A program made the position numbers and the translations under genes. From Leptospira venezuelensis (lineage in GTDB: Bacteria > Spirochaetota > Leptospiria > Leptospirales > Leptospiraceae): a stretch of DNA of 64,000 bases. Of this stretch, positions 62,726-64,000 are shown piece after piece. The DNA is taken from contig NZ_NETS01000010.1 of assembly GCF_002150035.1 (NCBI RefSeq), forward strand, positions 1,674,001 to 1,738,000. Direction: 5' to 3'. Position 1 is the stretch's first letter, and the number at the start of each line of letters is the position of its first letter. Below the pieces are notes generated by a model. The model worked only from the letters and a program-made list of their open reading frames with translations, did not search any database and was not told where the DNA came from.

Positions 62726-63145
62726 TTACTTCTTAATTTCTATTTTTAGATCTGGTTGAGATACATGGAAGAGATAGTATGTCTTTCCATTAATTGGTTT
62801 GGAAACTTTTACGAACTTCCCTTTTGAATCCACTAACTCTTTCAGGAATTTGCGGTCTGTCGGACGAAATGAATCTCCCTTCTCCGCTATAAAAAGATTT
62901 AAGGCTCTTTTTTTAGCAAGATCCAATGCTTCGCTTTCGTTACCATCCAAGGAAGATACAACTACTTGATAAGTAGAAGAACTGATAAAACCTTCGGTTG
63001 CTTTAACAAATTGGTCATCTTCAGTCGGAGCGGATTCCTCTACTACATTCTTAGATGTTTCTTTTTTAGGTTCTTCCGTTTGAGGTGTTTTACATACGGA
63101 GATGAGAGAAACGATTAGTAATGCGAAAATCGTTTTTGTATGCAT
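62726..63145 (-). CDS. Putative lipoprotein of a two-gene related pair (second gene)
   Basis: The protein is 139 residues with lipobox SLISVC (Cys18), then a disordered Glu/Lys/Thr stretch. The domain from ~45 has EGFISSSTYQVVVSSLDG, then EALDLAKKRALNLFIAEKG, a helix common in LPP20-type lipoproteins. The motif GFIS followed by QVVV recurs in the lipoprotein encoded 17 bases upstream on the same strand. Function unknown. It precedes the bidirectional terminator. Confidence 0.72.
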   Translation of the reverse strand: MHTKTIFALLIVSLISVCKTPQTEEPKKETSKNVVEESAPTEDDQFVKATEGFISSSTYQVVVSSLDGNESEALDLAKKRALNLFIAEKGDSFRPTDRKFLKELVDSKGKFVKVSKPINGKTYYLFHVSQPDLKIEIKK

Positions 63146-63162
63146 AGCGTTAGATTCCTTCG

Positions 63163-63783
63163 TTATGGAATTATTTTAGATTCTAAAGTTCGCTTGAGTA
63201 AATCCGCATCCACAACTCTAAAAACAAAAATGCAGCTTTTAGGGTCGCTATAATCTTCTCTGTATAAGAACAGTTTATCCAAAAGCCAAGCGAAAGAAGC
63301 TCGGTAGGTTAAATAATCAGCATTTACGATTTCCGTCTTCTTCTTTTCTTTTTTTTCTTCCGGAGCATCGTCTTCTACTGGGGTTTGTACGTTTTGGGTA
63401 GCGATAGATGCTGTACCCATAGGAGAATTAGACTTGGTTCGAACTGCTTGGGGAGGTCCAGGGGGCGCCTCATATTTGGGGACTGTTGAATTGACCCCGA
63501 CCCCGATCCAAGTTTTTTTTTCTTCTGAGACTTGAGCCAATAGCAAGTTCACCGATATCTCGTCTCTTTTACGGATCGCTCTCGCCTTACAATCTTCTCT
63601 CAACGCTAATAAAGGTTTTTCCTGATTTGGGACCGGAACAGTTACCACTACTTGGAAATAATCGTGAGAAATAAAACCGGAGTCGCTTAGATTATCCCAA
63701 ACCTTTCTTCTGTATTCAGGATCTGCAGGCTCGCAATGTACTAAAAAAAATGTCAGGAATAAGACCGACAAAACCCGCAACAT
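63163..63783 (-). CDS. Putative lipoprotein of a two-gene related pair (first gene)
   Basis: The protein is 206 residues from the ATG at 63781-63783 (AGGA upstream and a good signal peptide with lipobox FFLVHC, Cys17); an open frame to 63852 adds a basic leader and is unlikely. The mature part has SGFISHDYFQVVVTVPVP, like the next gene, then a helix LLALREDCKARAIRKRD. A Pro/Ser/Lys-rich insertion (about 110-150, with EEKKEKKKTE) follows, then a C-terminal domain with a strand-like IFVFRVVDADLL. Not recognised. It likely shares a promoter with the next gene. Confidence 0.7.
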   Translation of the reverse strand: MLRVLSVLFLTFFLVHCEPADPEYRRKVWDNLSDSGFISHDYFQVVVTVPVPNQEKPLLALREDCKARAIRKRDEISVNLLLAQVSEEKKTWIGVGVNSTVPKYEAPPGPPQAVRTKSNSPMGTASIATQNVQTPVEDDAPEEKKEKKKTEIVNADYLTYRASFAWLLDKLFLYREDYSDPKSCIFVFRVVDADLLKRTLESKIIP

Positions 63784-63869
63784 AGTTCCTAGTTTAAAGC
63801 TCCCCTCTACAAAAACCAGCGGGATTTTTTCCCGGTATCTTCTGGACAACATAACTTTTAGGGGAAATC

Positions 63870-64000
63870 TTGTTGGTTATGTGGGAATATCTTTCCAAGT
63901 CAGTCATTTCTCGTTTCAGCTTTTTGTTTTTTACTCTTTGCATTTTTATAAACTTCGAAGCCTCGGCTAATGAAGACATCTTCTCGGAGATTCGAACTAC
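63870..64000 (+). CDS. Exported protein, N-terminus only (3' truncated by window)
   Basis: A frame open to the right edge begins at ATG 63879 (or TTG 63870/63873, better spaced from AGGGGA at 63860-63865). It reads a short basic start, then ISRFSFLFFTLCIFINFEAS and ANEDIFSEIRTT: a classical signal peptide with a cleavage-like ASA. It is divergent from the lipoprotein pair. Only ~40 residues are in the window, so nothing can be said of its function. Confidence 0.5.
   Translation, partial: MLVMWEYLSKSVISRFSFLFFTLCIFINFEASANEDIFSEIRT

Noticed and set aside
63794..63979. 61-residue minus-strand open frame at the right edge
   Set aside because: It is antisense to the signal-peptide start of the divergent plus-strand gene and overlaps the 5' region of the lipoprotein gene; no support as a gene.

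Overview
The window is a stretch of ordinary chromosome from a spirochaete, almost certainly a Leptospira species. The call rests on AT-rich DNA, frequent TTG/GTG starts, many lipoproteins with loose spirochaetal lipoboxes, and a tandem family of DUF1554 lipoproteins, a family described from Leptospira. No rRNA, tRNA, CRISPR array, prophage or intact insertion sequence was recognised. The naming is by eye, without database searches.

Layout, left to right. 1-4.5 kb: the 3' end of a glycosyltransferase and two tandem paralogous acyltransferase-SGNH proteins, probably modifying surface polysaccharide. 4.5-7.6 kb (minus): purK-purE-murF. 7.7-12.6 kb (plus): a tightly packed run of Gfo/Idh oxidoreductase, UbiB-like kinase, lspA, a cyclic-nucleotide-binding protein and an AI-2E-type transporter. 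12.7-17.1 kb (minus): an ActP-like symporter with its DUF485 partner, a nitrilase-fold protein lacking catalytic residues, and a large unrecognised protein. 17.2-19.1 kb (plus): a STAS protein, a lipoprotein and a DUF1003 membrane protein. 19.2-25.3 kb (minus): ileS, an LRR lipoprotein, purL and a flavin reductase. 25.4-31.2 kb: a small membrane protein, an amidase, an ankyrin protein, an orphan N6-adenine methylase, a MarR regulator and a MaoC hydratase.

From 31.2 to 31.75 kb lies the only gene-free stretch over 300 bases. It holds two 15-bp identical inverted palindromes around CGCAGAG-type inverted repeats. It is followed by a 12-gene complex I operon (nuoABCDEFHJKLMN, 31.75-43.3 kb) with no nuoG and no nuoI, and then an SseB-domain protein and a lipoprotein. 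44.4-53.0 kb holds a MAPEG protein, a six-PAS hybrid histidine kinase, a DUF418 protein, an organophosphate-type MFS transporter, thiL and a YceI-like protein. 53.1-57.0 kb (minus) is an array of five full-length and one truncated DUF1554 lipoproteins. 57.1-64 kb holds a DUF5683-like membrane protein, rplM-rpsI, alaS, a YajQ-family gene, a DsbD-alpha-like secreted protein, two related lipoproteins and the start of an exported protein cut by the window edge.

How the parts connect. The window encodes LspA, the peptidase that matures lipoproteins, and about eleven predicted lipoproteins, half of them in the DUF1554 array. Housekeeping genes (purines, peptidoglycan, tRNA charging, ribosome, respiration) are interleaved with spirochaete-specific envelope genes, often with ATGA-type start/stop overlaps that imply co-translation. 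The points most worth a second look are the DUF1554 array with its endostatin/C-lectin-like cysteine pattern, the complex I operon missing two iron-sulfur subunits, and the palindrome-bounded intergenic element upstream of it.
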